A DNA stretch of 64,000 nt from Atherinomorus stipes (lineage: Eukaryota > Chordata > Actinopteri > Atheriniformes > Atherinidae): contig JALJCO010010572.1 in assembly GCA_023101725.1 (NCBI GenBank), positions 1-64,000 of the forward strand, in the 5' to 3' direction. Of this stretch, positions 48,001 through 59,675 are shown piece after piece. Both the position numbers and the translations under genes were made by a program. Numbering within the stretch: position 1 is the stretch's first letter; each line of letters starts with the position of its first letter. The notes under the pieces are model-generated. The model was not told where the DNA came from, did not search any database, and saw only the letters and a list, made by a program, of their open reading frames with translations.

Positions 48001-48650
48001 ACAGCACAGTAAAATAATTAACCCGACTCTCCACTTGAAGTGCTTCAGTCACTGAGTGTCAACAGCGATCTGAACCTGTCATGAACGAGCCTCGGGGAGT
48101 TATACATATTTTACTTTGATGTGTTGGTAAGCCAGCAGCTCTGATCAGCGTCAGCCGAGCTCGGTCAGATCAAACTGACAGGACAATGTAAATCACTCCA
48201 ATCTGAGTCCACAGTTTCTCTTGGATGGCTCCAGCAGCCATTAAGCCTCGAAACACTGACATCTTCTTAGGATTGATTTACTTTTCAACCTGACGACGAC
48301 CGTTTCTGCAGAGCCCTTCGCTCCTGGAAATGTGATCAGAGACTAAGGGTGAATTCCAATTCCCCCCCTCAGCCGTAGCCCTTCGTTTTGCGTGTTCATG
48401 TGAGGGGGTAGTGGTGTCCCAGTCCTGGTTCAGACCGAGGGGGGGGGGGGGGGGGAGTGGTAGGGCTATCTGGCCCTTGAAACGGAGATTTTACAGGGGC
48501 ACACTAGAAAACGAGTGGCATGATATTACCCACAATTTCATGCGAAATACGGACAAAATGACGAGGAAATCGGCAGCAGCAGCCAAAGAAACGCGCAAAT
48601 GTGAGTGTGTTTTTGTAAATGAAACACAAAAATCGCTATCTTCAACATAG
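45091..48650. other. intron sequence with one transposon-ORF remnant
   Basis: No exon was recognised besides the remnant at 45650-46010. A G-run of about 17 bases lies at 48440-48457, and a stretch beginning GTGAATTCCAATTCCCCCCC near 48350 looks like the start of a further repeat. Confidence 0.5.
45650..46010 (+). pseudogene. WRELR...DAKLA transposon-ORF remnant, copy 3
   Basis: The frame 45734-45994 reads SAKKCKMMSSEEEGKNKARE, then LAFTCWRELRVHEGCKMDAK and LAV. It is the best preserved of three copies. The rest of the ORF is absent. Confidence 0.5.
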
Positions 48651-49588
48651 AATCCGGAGTTCCTCCCCATTTCTGTTTTTAAACACTATTCACACCGAAA
48701 GCCCCTCCCCTCAGGCTAATGGCCACATCGCTCTTCAGCCTATTCAGCTTCGAGCATTTCCTTCAGATCTCAGAAGCGGGTGAAATTAAAGCCGAACCAA
48801 TATCAACCCTGGTTTTCCAGTTTGCACAATCTAAAACTTTTTACACTGCAGAGTACTTCCTTTTCTTCTGTGTTTTTTTTTTTTCCCCCGAGAGTTCGTG
48901 TGACTGCTGTCTGATCTAGTCACAAGTTTATCCCCACACAGCAGCAGCCAGTGACAAAGCTGATGCCCTTAGCTCTGTCACTGGCTGGCAATGTATGTAT
49001 ATACAGCTGTGTGAAAAAGTTTTTGCCCCCTTCCTGGTTTCTTACTTTTTTGCATGTTTGTCACACTTAAATGTTTCAGATCATCAAACAAATTTTAATG
49101 TGAGTCAAAGATAATACAAGTAAACACAAAATGCAGTTTTTTAATGAAGATTTTTATTTTTGAGGGGGGAAAAAAATCCAAACTTGAATGGCCCTGCATG
49201 AAAAAGTGATTGCCCCCCTAAACCTAATAACTGGTTGTTCCACCCTTAGCAGCAACAACTGCAATCAAGCGTTTGTGATAACTGGCTGTGAGTCTTCTAC
49301 AGCGCTGTGGAGGAATTTTGTTCCACTCATCTTTGCAAAATTGTTGTAATTCAGACACATTGGAGGCTTTTCCAGCATGAACTGCTTTTCACACAGCTGT
49401 AGATCTCCGCCCAGAAACGTCCCAAACACACCAAAACAAAGGGAAAAAGCGAAATACAGACAGGAGGGAGTTTAAAGTAACTACTAACACACAGGAACGG
49501 AGTCCCAAGGGCAGATTGAGACGGATTTCACTTGCACAAGGCTAGCGTTTTTGGGTTTTTTTCAGGGGGGAAACTCCGGACTCTACCT
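48651..49588. mobile_element. TTAA-type element, copy 2 (inverted)
   Basis: The right end is ACTCCGGACTCTACC followed by TTAA at 49589-49592, the inverse of the left end of the element at 21971. The left end, ATCCGGAGTTCCTCCCC, has lost its outer bases. A Tc1 MITE is nested at 49004-49399. Confidence 0.6.
49004..49399. mobile_element. 396-bp Tc1-type MITE
   Basis: The ends CAGCTGTGTGAAAAAGTTTT and GCTTTTCACACAGCTG lie between TA dinucleotides at 49002-49003 and 49400-49401. The inside keeps a Tc1 transposase 3' trace (CTGTGGAGGAATTTTGTTCC). This family is very common in fish. Confidence 0.92.
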
Positions 49589-49592
49589 TTAA

Positions 49593-50458
49593 GGTCGCTT
49601 TAATGTATTACAGACAGTTTTATTACAAATGTGAAAAAAATCACTGGGTTCGTAACGTTACGTGCATCTGCTCTTGTCTGTAACGTAATGTTCGTGCTAA
49701 GCTTGAGTCGAAGGTGTCTTCTTTCCCTTTCATTTTTACCCTTTTTTGGCCCAAAGCCCCCCAAAATAATCCAATTGCCCAGGAAAGGGAGATTATTGTT
49801 GCTGCAAACAGCATTTTTTTTAACTAATCTTTATTGACAATTCAGTGCTGCAGAGGACATTGCAAACTCTTCCAGAAACAACCGTGATGTCAGTTTACTG
49901 CACCACAGATAACTGTCAGGGACGCATGAGGATTTCGAAGAGTTTTCCCACGTTAGGAGGGGAATATTTCCATTTCAAGTGCTTAGGAAGTCACGAAAAG
50001 AAGGGCAACGGAGAGGCTTGCTGAGCTGCAGCACACTTTACAGGGTTGAGATTTTAGAAGTGTTGCAAACAGAGTTTCAAGTGCTAGGGCCAAGGGGTAA
50101 GGTGAGGGGTTGCGGTAGGGATGAAAATAGGAATTGGGCATAAATCTGTGCAGTTTACGTAGGTGTAAATCACAAAACATGGTGTTACTTAAAACTGCAT
50201 TAAAAGATAAAAATTATAGTCAAAATAATTCCAAAATGCAATTGTTGCATGAAGCAGCTCAGGTTTCTGAAGTCAGACTGAATCGGTGATATGGATCTAT
50301 GTTTTCATGCTGGGTGTGCCTGCTGATGCCCCCTTTGTTATACAGGAGCCAGATGACCTCCGCCAACAAATATTTTCAAATATATAAATATCACAGGGAT
50401 GCTGAAAGGTGAAGTGTTCAGTTGTTTTGGATGTGCAGCAGATAAGATGCAGTCTCAC
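49593..50458. other. intron-like sequence next to the 50459 exon
   Basis: No gene or element end was recognised. Confidence 0.5.
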
Positions 50459-50573
50459 CCTGATGCCGAGCTCCACGTTTTCTCCACCGTAAATTTCCAT
50501 GCCCTCATCAAGCAGGCCAATCTCCTCAAAGTATTTTCTATCGACCACGAAGCAGCCGATCAGAGCAGGGCTC
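50459..50573 (-). CDS. galnt18: galnt18 exon with the YGGEN motif
   Basis: This 115-bp exon follows a CTCTAG acceptor and ends in AGG before a GTGAGA donor. Its first G completes the Arg codon split from the preceding exon, and 38 codons follow, SPALIGCFVVDRKYFEEIG to VELGIR. It finishes the Gal/GalNAc-transferase motif as IYGGENVELGIR. Most family members have WGGEN here; Tyr instead of Trp marks the GALNT8/9/17/18 branch, whose members show low or no activity in standard assays. The intron to the previous exon is 8.86 kb and holds the interleaved repeats, two TTAA-type elements and several MITEs. The exon is intact, with no stop or frameshift. Confidence 0.94.
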
Positions 50574-51600
50574 CTAGAGTGGGGGAAAGAGAGAGGTCAG
50601 AGAAAATAATGAAAAAGCCCATCATTTTCACAAGGCACGACAATAAGCGAGTCTAAATGCAAAATATTCTTCAAGGCTCGCAGACAAGCAGCTGCGTTCT
50701 AACCCCCAATTAGCCCCGCAACGGGAATCAACACCCCGAGGATTTATTATTTCAAGACCACAGTATATTGATGCTCTGAACAAAGGCTATGGCATTTGAC
50801 GATAAACCTATACAGTTCATTTTACTTATGAATAACCTAGTTGTCAAAATTCTGCTTTCACCAAACACAGCAAATTTAGGACACGTTGAGGGGAGTTGTT
50901 ACGTGGAACAATGTCAAACTGACTGAACAGCAGTAAAAAATAACTCGTATTAGTATTCATGCTGTCAGTCCCACACATCTCTGCTTATCAATATGAAATG
51001 TAACACTGCTGCACAAACAGCCTGTTTGGGTGAATTTCTCTTCCCAGATTGGCAAACAGCCAGAGACTCGGAAACCCAGAAATGCTAATGGAAACAAGCC
51101 CCATCGGACTGCGGCTTTGAACACATTATTATCTCTACAGCCTGCAGTTAGCAGCACAATGAGATCACAATTCATATAAAATATAAACTATCAGTTGTGT
51201 TTGTGCTGCAGCAGTGTGTAGAGGACATGAAAGGCCATCTAATGCTTCGTGTTAAGTCAGAGTTGATTCAATGCACACGCACGGTTCGCTCCATTAAAGC
51301 TCTACAGTATATACCACACACAAAAAGTCAGGGATACAGATGATGTCAGAACCAACCTGAAATGCATGTTAATCTTTACAGATGAGCTTAATATAACCCT
51401 CTGTAACTTTTGAACGCACATGTACCCCTGTTGAATGTTTAAGCACTTATTGACAGGAGTGTCAATCTCTGTCAAGACACAATATTATATATATACAGTA
51501 CAATGGATAGTAATTTATTGTTTGCCGATTTCTCAAATTCAGTCATGATATGATTTCGATTCGATTTGATGTAGGATCCATCGATTGATATAAAACGATA
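50574..51600. other. intron sequence with a Tc1-end fragment
   Basis: Near 51314-51480, CACACACAAAAAGTCAGGG and following bases resemble the left end of the family at 51603. Otherwise nothing was recognised. Confidence 0.45.
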
Positions 51601-51602
51601 TA

Positions 51603-53501
51603 CACTACTCACAAAAAGTTCAGGATATTTGGCTTTTTGTATGACGTCAGAATGAACCTATAATCCACGATAATGGATGCAGAGTCTGGTGTGGAGGAAC
51701 TGGACTGGCCTGCACAGAGTCCTGACCTCAAACCGTCCAACATCAGTGTGTGACCTCACAGATGTGCTTCTGGAAGAATGATCAAAAATTCCCATAAACT
51801 CACTCCTAAACCTTGTGGACAGCCTTCCCAGAAGAGCTGAAGCTGTTATAGCTGCAAAGGTGGACCAACGTCATACTGAAGCCTTGACACTCAGAAATAG
51901 AGGTACCAGTTTGTACTTAAAAGGGTACAAACGCTTATCACTGGGGGTTCTCCTTTTGAAAGACATTCCTGTACCCTTCGGTCCTGGTCCATTTTTGTAC
52001 CTCATCAAGCTGTACACACTCAAAAATAGAGGTACAACACAGGAACATTTCTGTACCTGTAGGTACATTTTTTACAGATGTTCTGTCAAAAGTACAATAT
52101 TGGTCTTTATGAGGCCAGAAGTACCTATATACTATGAAAAAGGGTCCAAAGTAATATAAAGTACAAATTTGTACCATTTCAACCCCTAAGGGTACCTGCA
52201 GCATTGAAAAATGTGCGTAGCTTGTACAATAACCATAACTAGCATTACTTCTAAACAGTAGTATAATTATAGTTATTATATTATGATTTTCATAACAATC
52301 ATGGTAGTCATAGTAATTTATATGTATAAGAATATATGTGTTTGGCTTAATATCTATATAATAATTATTCATTCATTATTAGCATCTTTGATTATTGTCA
52401 TAATCTCTATTTTATTTACTTTTATTTATAATTTTATTTGGTTTAATTGTACTTTATTAACTCATACAGCTTGATAAGGTACAAAAATGGACCAGGACCG
52501 AAGGTACAGAAATGTCTTTCAAAAAGGAACACCCCCAGCGACAAGCTTTGTACCCTTTAAAGTACAAATTGGTACTTCTGTTTTTGAGTGTGTACAAATT
52601 AAAGTACAATTAAATTAATTGGAAATGATGAATAAAATTCAATAAAATAGAGATTATGACAACAATCAAAGATGCTAATAATAAATGAATAATTATTAAA
52701 TAAAAGTTAGCCCAAACACATATAGTATAATTATACATGTAATTATTACTATGACTACCATGATTGTTATGAAAATCATAATATAATAACTATAATTATA
52801 CTACTGTTTAGAAGTAATGCTAATTATGGTCATTGTACAAGCTACACACATTTTTCAATGCTGCAGGTACCCTTAGGGTTGAAATGGTACAAATTTGTAC
52901 TTTATATCACTTTGGACCCTTTTTCATAGTATATAGGTACTTCTAGCCTCATAAAGACTAATATTGTACTTTTGAGATAACATTTGTAAAAAATGTACCT
53001 ACAGGTACAGAAATGTTCCTGTCTCGTGCCTTTATTTTTGAGAGTGTATGGATTAAAAATGGGATGTCGCTTAAGCTCTTTTGTGAGTCAAGGCAGGGGA
53101 GCCAATACTTTTGACAATATAGTGTAAATCTATTGTGCATCAAGCTGTTCTCCGAAAAAAAAAAGACTAACCACAAAAAAATACAAAAGTAGTGTCTAAA
53201 CTGTGACTTGACTTCTAAATGTTCCGGTTTAATGACATCTTGTTTCTAACAGTCCTCTTCATCATCCCATTTAGACGTCATCAGACCAAGACGACACTGA
53301 ACACATGACAAGTTATTGAGACATTGTCAGTTTTATGTTGTGGTATACCCACCATTGTTGTTAGCTTTTCTTTCAATAAATTGTTTGAAATTCCAGTTAA
53401 ATGTCCAACATTCATGATATAATATCAATCAAGTGTGAACATTTTACATTTTTCTTGAATTAGAAAAGAAAATTGAATATCCCCAACTTTTTTGAGTTGT
53501 G
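51603..53501. mobile_element. Tc1-like unit with internal Tc1 and inverted-repeat insertions
   Basis: The outer left end CACTACTCACAAAAAGTT follows TA. The outer right end ACTTTTTTGAGTTGTG precedes TA at 53502-53503. Inside, 51676-51885 and 53048-53127 are two parts of another Tc1 3' region (CACAGAGTCCTGACCTCAA; then AATACTTTTGACAATATAGT). The interleaved inverted repeats at 51887-53047 separate these parts. Confidence 0.7.
51887..53047. repeat. interleaved long inverted repeats, A-B-A'-B'
   Basis: Segment A (51887-52015) is complementary to A' (52464-52591). Segment B (52016-52459) is complementary to B' (52593-53047) over about 440 bp with few mismatches. Both A and B begin ACACTCAGAAATAGAGGTAC or close to it, so four copies of one terminus are present, two in each direction. 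The interior is AT-rich and noncoding; the frames 51815-52159 and 51938-52372 are artefacts. Confidence 0.88.
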
Positions 53502-53574
53502 TAAAATATTATTACAAGTGAAAAAAAGGTTATTGTTTTTAATATAACTGGAAGCTCCTACTTACTTGGAAGTA

Positions 53575-54118
53575 CAGTCGTCCTCAAAATTATTCATACC
53601 CTCCAATTGAAGAAAAAGCCAATTTCATAATAGTAATTCAAATAACAAGAATCTAAAGAAACTAATAATAATTTTTTTTTTTTTACAAAATAACAATTTA
53701 GTAACATAAAATGTTGCTTTTGAATAGTGGTTGGAAATAATAATTGAAACAAACAAACAAAACTGTCCCAGATACATTAAAGCACAGTGCTCATGAACAG
53801 TGGACCAACATACCTGTCAACAGGTGCAGACGTCTGATTGGACGTTACAGAAAACACCTGATTGCAGTGATTGTCTCAAAGTGTTGCTCAACAGAATTTT
53901 AGCTTTAAAGCCCCATCATGCTTGTTTACTTGTTTTATTTATTTATTTATTGTGTGTGTATTTGTTTTTAATATGTCTTTCAAACCCACAATTCAAAATC
54001 AATGTCATGATGTTCATAGAATTTTTATTTATTATTACTTTTGTCAATTTCAACTCATTTCACTGGCAGCTGACTTTTTCCTTCATCAATTGGAGCGTAA
54101 TCATTTTGAGGACGACTG
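53575..54118. mobile_element. Tc1-derived MITE (family of four), full copy
   Basis: The ends CAGTCGTCCTCAAAATTATT and ATTTTGAGGACGACTG are inverted, with TA on the left and TC on the right. The inner sequence runs in the opposite direction to the copies at 19603, 58329 and 61621. It contains AACACCTGATTGCAGTGATT, a transposase remnant. Confidence 0.88.
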
Positions 54119-55011
54119 TCGGTATGCAGAACGATTCCCTGTCATATTTATCAACTGCTCAACTGTAAACAGATTTTGTTTAGAAAATGTTGTGTCAGAG
54201 GAACTTTAAAATCAAACCAGTCTTCGTGATAAAAGTGGGTTTGATATCGATTTGGGGATTTTGGATCGATTCACCATCTACGTATCGTTACACTCTTACT
54301 TATTTACATGTAGTTTTTGGAGACATCCCAGCACCGTGTCCCCTGTGCTGTATGGTACATTTCTTAACCTCATGGCTTCGTCTTCACTCTGTCTTCCATC
54401 ATAAACCGTGTGTGTGTGTTTTATTGGATTTCTTTATGAACAGGTTGACTGGGACGGACTGAGAGGGCTGATAGAAGCAGTCATGACAATGGCTGTGAAT
54501 GTTTATGTAAATGTGATATTTCCGTCTTTTCTTCGTGGTAAACACGGCTATCTGAATCAAAGCATGCAGCCTTCTGCTCTTCTTTCCTCTCTTGGATGTC
54601 TTGCACTGCAACCCCTGCACACAGGGTAAGTCCAGACTGTTTTTGTTTATGGGTCCATGTCGGTGGAATGAGCTGTCAAATAATACCAAGACAGAGATGT
54701 GATTCTCTACCATCAAGATCTCTGAAAGGATCATGTCATCTGAGTGCATCTCTATTTGTTATCTGTCTATGAAAGAGTCTCCATCACTGCTAACATCGAG
54801 CTTTCTTTTCTTTCCTTCCCCCTTTTTCAGGACTGGAGCTTGAGGATGTTCTTCGGTTGTCAATCACTTTGGGTAAAAGCATCTGGTAAAATAATTCACT
54901 GCATTTTTTCTGTAAAAGTTTTCCTAAATTAAACCTGAGAGTTGAAAAAAGCAAATTTGGTTTCTTCAAACACAAAGCCTGGGGAGCCGAGCCCAGTGGC
55001 ATCACCTGGAT
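54119..55011. other. intron-like sequence, nothing recognised
   Basis: The frames 54187-54462 and 54399-54749 have no known domain. Confidence 0.5.
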
Positions 55012-57459
55012 CAGTGTTTCTCAGTTCTGGTCCTCGGGGGCCACAGCCCTGCACGCTGTAGTTCTTCAGCTCCAGCACACCTGATTCAGATTAACGGAAC
55101 CACTTGCCGAGTTCTTTACAAGCCTGTTAAAGGCATATGCCACCCCTGGGTGAAATTTAGCCTCCCCCTGCAGTCCTCTGAGTTGGACAAGTGGGCAAAA
55201 GCGTTTTCTAACCGACCCAGTCATTCTCTGAATCTGGCAGCACTGACTTTAGCTTAGCTTAGCGTAGTTGCTGTAATCTGGCAGATCCAACTAGCACCAC
55301 TTGGCGAAAGTGAACTAATTAACTTGAGATTTTTTCCAATTACGTTTCAGTACCCGCACATTCTGATTGAGTACAAACGAGAAGCCAATTTCATATCAAA
55401 GGACAGACTAGGCGGCATTTAATAGGGGAACTATATGCCACTGAAGTACAGGCCAATCACAGGCGAAGCACCGCGGGTAGTAGCAAAGGCAGCACGCATG
55501 CGCAGCGTCTCCAACAGGGTTGCTACCAGACACTGTGCAAGCGTGCTGTATCAAATGTCCAAAAAGTCCAATACAGGCATTTATAAGCTAAATATATTCC
55601 CTTGCCAATATAGAAACTAATTTAGTGTTAAATATTCATTTTTTGTATGCATCTAATTTCCAACATGGAAGTAAGATGGCTGACTGGACTGAACCACCGA
55701 AGCTCTCAACCAATCTCAACATGTTTTACACCCATTTCATGACGTCACCCCAGAACAAACACAGATTTTGAAGGATAACAGATTTGGTTTTAGCACCGGC
55801 TTCATCACTCACGTGGATACTATTCGTAAACATTGATGGATGATCGGACTCCGATCGACGGAATAAAACAGACCAGCCTGTTATGGAGCTGTATGCTCGA
55901 CCCAGAGTCTGATATGGAGTTTAAAGTACATGCAGTACCACAGAGACCCTGACAAGTAAGTAAATTAGCTAACAAATTATAGGCTAACAGTTTGCATTGA
56001 GCTGGGAACATGGTTTCACTCACCGGTTTTGTAATCTGTTTGTGAGATGTTTTTAAGGTGGGAACTTGGGATGGGCGATATGGACTAAAAAATGTATCAC
56101 AATAATTTCTGTTTTTTATCACGGTATTGATGACTGACAATAAAAATATCAACTGTTTATATAATAAAGCTATCATTACATTCTGTCTTGAGAGCCCTAA
56201 ATAATACTAGAAACCACTAAACTACATCGATTAAGTTCAAGTAGTACACCTGCACTGCAAAACTGTAGTAACACCAAAAAAGTCTGAGGTGTGAGAAGAA
56301 ATTTGACATTTATTCAAACAGTAGCTGTGTTCCAAATCATCCACTCACTCCCTATTCCCTACATAGTTTATATGATGTAGTCCGCTATATCATGTACTCT
56401 ATGTACAGTAGGGAACGACGGGAGGAGATTTCGGGCACTATATGTGGTGACATAAGCAGATGCGCCAATTATTGCTGGGATGTTAGCTGAGCTGTAGCTA
56501 AAAGTTATGAACAATAGACAACTTTCTTGCTACAAAGAAACACCATTATTGTTAAAAGCTACACAACAACGCCACTAAAGCATTTATATATGAAAGAGCG
56601 GTCGCGCTCCTCTCCCAGTTCCCGCTGCTGCTGCGCCGTTTTTCTTCTTCTGCCATTACAAAATATGACCACATTGCATTGTGGTTTACGGGAGTAAAAT
56701 GTAGGGTACATCGCTTGAACACTTACATTCGCAGTGCATTGTGGGCATTTTGTGGTGGACGATGTAGTGGATGAAAAGTAGTCAAGAGAATTCGAACACT
56801 ACTACTCGAAATAATCCCCGAGAAAAAAACACTTTGCCGCCTGAGATTCATGAAGTTGTCAGGAGTGACGTTCACACACAAAGTTGAGGTTTTTTTCTGC
56901 CCCTGCAGATAAAATCTAACCACTTCTGGCAAGTCGATTCATTGTTCAGAACAACGAATAAATCCCCACGCCGAACACAACCACATTTTTTCCAACTTGC
57001 CGTCAGAGCTAAAAAAAAAAAAAAAAGAAAAAGCTTTTCTTCTGAACTCCAGAGCAAACTTCTGTTAGCTGACGGCTGTTTGTCTCTGAGGAAATCTTCC
57101 CACAGGCTGTTCATTTCTTCCTCAGAGAGAGTGGATAGGTTAGGATTCTCCTCAAGTTTTCTTGAACACAGTGGGTGTATGCATATTTGTCGCTTCGTGA
57201 TTGGTGCCACCTCGTTACATACACCGGTGGTCAGTCAGTCGTGTTAAGGAAGCTACAGCTTGGCCTCAATATTCATATATATGAACAATATATATTGTTC
57301 AAATATGCACAAATGAATAAAAAATGACTAAAATGAATTTTTTTATGAGGAAATAACACATTAACATGCTGAAAAGCTCTTGAAAGTCCATTTTTCATGA
57401 TAGGGTTCCTTTAAACATGCAGGGCTGTGGTACTTGAGGAATGGAAGTGAGAAACACTG
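55012..57459. mobile_element. hAT-type MITE split by a TTAA element
   Basis: The left part 55012-55126 starts CAGTGTTTCTCAGTTCTGGT and the right part 57415-57459 ends GAGAAACACTG. The flanks ACCTGGAT and ACCTACAT agree at six of eight bases. The intervening 55127-57414 carries its own TTAA-flanked element. Confidence 0.8.
55131..57410. mobile_element. 2.3-kb TTAA-flanked element
   Basis: TTAA at 55127-55130 and 57411-57414 flank ends AGGCATATGCCACC and GATAGGGTTCCT; the inverted match is short. The first 400 bp recur at 29117-29515. Inside are further repeat pieces: GGGATGGGCGATATGGAC near 56069 and GTGTTCCAAATCATCCACTC near 56328. The minus-strand frame 56872-57210 (MAPITKRQICIHPLCSRKLE) resembles the leading zinc-binding part of a THAP-like domain only weakly. 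Confidence 0.65.
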
Positions 57460-57462
57460 ACC

Positions 57463-58328
57463 TACATACTTACTGTCTTCAGTGTGACTCACTTTATTTC
57501 TTCACTTAGTCAGAAAATGAAAAGCAGCCCGATCTACAAAACTGAAAATCATGAATAAATAAAAATAATCAGAGCAACTTCGGGGAAAAGTACATCAGAA
57601 GATGGAGAAAAAAGGAGGAGGAGCTATTCATCATCCTCCGATATTATCGAGCGGGACACGTCTGCTCGTCTTTGTCCAGATCTATAAACATTGCATCATT
57701 GATTTGCTTACCATAAACCACAACAGCAGACATTTTATCCTCTTGGAGAAATTGGTGAGCAAGCAATGTCCCTCTAGTTGCTGGGCTGTTCTTTTCTTTT
57801 AAACTGTGCCGCCTCTAATCGATCATATCTGAGAGAAAAGCCACTGTGATTGGGATCTGCATCATTATGTGCACATATTCCACCGTTATGCTTTTTATGG
57901 AACCGCCCTGCTTCTGAAGCCCCAGAGTTGCATCCTGCAGGTTTTATAGCGGATTCAGGGTTTGACTTTACACTTATCAGAATTTGCACCCATTATCGTT
58001 CATGGGGATTAAATTAAAAAACAATTCTACATAAATAAAAAGCTTAGAGAGAGATTATCAAAACCATTTCAATATGATTAAAGTCAAATGATTAACAACT
58101 GATTCAGTAGTTTCCCTCTGTTTCCATGATAAGACTCTACTTCTAAGAAATTAAACTGCTGCTCAAATCATTTAACTTAAAGGGACTTTTGCAAGTTCTC
58201 CTGTTATCTATTCACAAAAATCGATTATTTAGTTCAAAAGTGTTTTTCCATTAATCAGTAATCTCACACATCAACAAACTGAAGTGCTGCTGTAAGCTCT
58301 GAATTTCCATTCATATCATTCATATGTA
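57463..58328. other. intron-like sequence, nothing recognised
   Basis: No exon or element end was seen. Confidence 0.5.
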
Positions 58329-58851
58329 CAGTCATCCTCAAAATTATTCATACCCTCCAATTAAACAACAACAACAAAAAAATCAGCTGTCAGTGAAAGA
58401 AGTTGAAATTGAAAAAAGTAATAATAAATTAAAATTCTATGAAAATCATGACATTGATTTTGAATTGTGGTTTGAAAAAAATATTAAAAACAAAAAATAA
58501 AACATGTAAACAAGCATGATGGGGCTCCGAGGCTAAAATTTTGTTGAGCAACACTGAGACAATCACTGCAATCAGGTGTTTTCTGTAACGTCCAATCAGA
58601 CGTCTGCACCTGTTGACAGGTAGTTTGGCCCACTGTCCATGAATATGACGTTCTATTCGCTCTGGGACAGTTTTGTTTGTTTATTTTTTTATTATCATCA
58701 TTTTCAACTAGAATTTAAAAGCAATATTTTATTTCACTAAATTATAACTTTGTACATTTTTATTCAGTATTAGTTTCTTGTTATTTGAATTACGATTGTG
58801 AATTAAGCTTTATCTTTCATTGTAGGGTATGAATAATGCTGAGGACGACTG
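58329..58851. mobile_element. Tc1-derived MITE (family of four), full copy
   Basis: The ends CAGTCATCCTCAAAATTATT and GCTGAGGACGACTG lie between TA dinucleotides at 58327-58328 and 58852-58853. The interior contains CAATCACTGCAATCAGGTGT and CAATCAGACGTCTGCACCTG, a Tc1 transposase 3' remnant. Confidence 0.92.
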
Positions 58852-58853
58852 TA

Positions 58854-59432
58854 CATGGAACGGGTCGGCTCGGTGGTGGCTACCATGTCGTGTCGCCATG
58901 GTTTTACATTCAGTAGAAGCACGACAGCAGGAAACCACAGAAACTCACTGGAGACACTGAAATTGTTGGCTCAGGTTGAGGTAATACTTTTTAAAAGTCA
59001 CCGCAGTGCAGTGTAGGGCTGTCAAAATTGTTCCAAAATGATGTTCGAATATTTGCTCTAAAATTTACACATAATTCGAATAAATTTGAATATCCATTTG
59101 AGCAATGTGCCAACAGGAGGACAAACTAATACAAGACATAAGTACTTGTACAGACTAATCTGACGAGTGTTTTGTGTGTAGCGCCATCTTGCGCTGCCGC
59201 CGTTGCCTGGGGAACGAGTCCCAATTACCTCCTATCTGCCAACATGGAAAGCAGTGTGAATATCTGGATTTACAACGTTGGACCTTACATGCAGCAGCTG
59301 TCGTCCCCCCGGATTCACGTGAATGCAGCATGAAAAGTACAAGTGACTAGCAGCCATATACAACTGCTACGCAATGTCCCTTTAAATTTTTGTTGAATTT
59401 GCAGTTAAAGTTCAAGATTTCTGTTTCTTTAC
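58854..59432. other. intron sequence beside the 59433 exon
   Basis: GTAGGGCTGTCAAAATTGTT near 59015 resembles a hAT-type terminus, but no partner end was found. Confidence 0.45.
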
Positions 59433-59630
59433 CTGATGGGGGCTGTGTGGTTGCGTTGAGTCCACCAAGACTTTGGTGGATTGAGGTATCGACACCACAG
59501 CTCCCAGTCAAAGCCCTGAGCAGACAGAGGGTATTCCTCAATCTCAAAGGTGTCATACTTGATGTTGTCGAAGGAAGGTGAGACCACTCGAGTCCGGTCT
59601 TCTTTTATCCGCTGCAGAATTGGTTCAGCC
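59433..59630 (-). CDS. galnt18: galnt18 exon, catalytic domain (first one found)
   Basis: This internal coding exon belongs to a polypeptide N-acetylgalactosaminyltransferase-like protein, a type II Golgi membrane family that starts mucin-type O-glycosylation. On the minus strand it follows a CACAG acceptor, opens with one base that completes a codon, reads 65 codons from AEPILQRIKEDR to TAPI, and ends with AG before a GTAAAG donor. The stretches SPSFDNIKYDTFEIEEYPL and FDWELWCRYLNPPKSWW match, from memory, vertebrate GALNT18 better than GALNT8, 9 or 17. FDWELW is the start of the conserved Gal/GalNAc-transferase motif. An N-H-T sequon lies near the exon end, where human GALNT18 also has a sequon. 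The split AG joins the first base of the next exon to form Arg. GALNT18 is reported to have weak or no transferase activity of its own, so the enzymatic role is uncertain. Confidence 0.93.
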
Positions 59631-59675
59631 CTGTGGAACGACAAAGCAGATGCAAAGTGTTTAAATCATGACAAC

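Larger units (their letters stand above)
15383..59432 (-). other. galnt18: galnt18 introns within the window
   Basis: Four complete introns are bounded by the five exons: 50574-59432 (8859 bp), 33267-50458 (17192 bp), 31800-33080 (1281 bp) and 15383-31661 (16279 bp). All are GT-AG. Most insertions listed here sit in these introns; none interrupts a recognised exon or its splice sites. The nearest clear repeats to exons are a C-run and CA tract about 45 bp from the donor at 33080, and a hAT MITE that starts 46 bp upstream of the acceptor of the 59433-59630 exon. Confidence 0.85.

Noticed and set aside
51815..52372. ORFs on both strands within the inverted repeats
   Set aside because: Low-complexity, derived from the repeat arms.
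56872..57210. Minus-strand ORF as a THAP-domain gene
   Set aside because: Only a few Cys/His residues fit; no full C2CH pattern with AVPTF, so not called as a gene.
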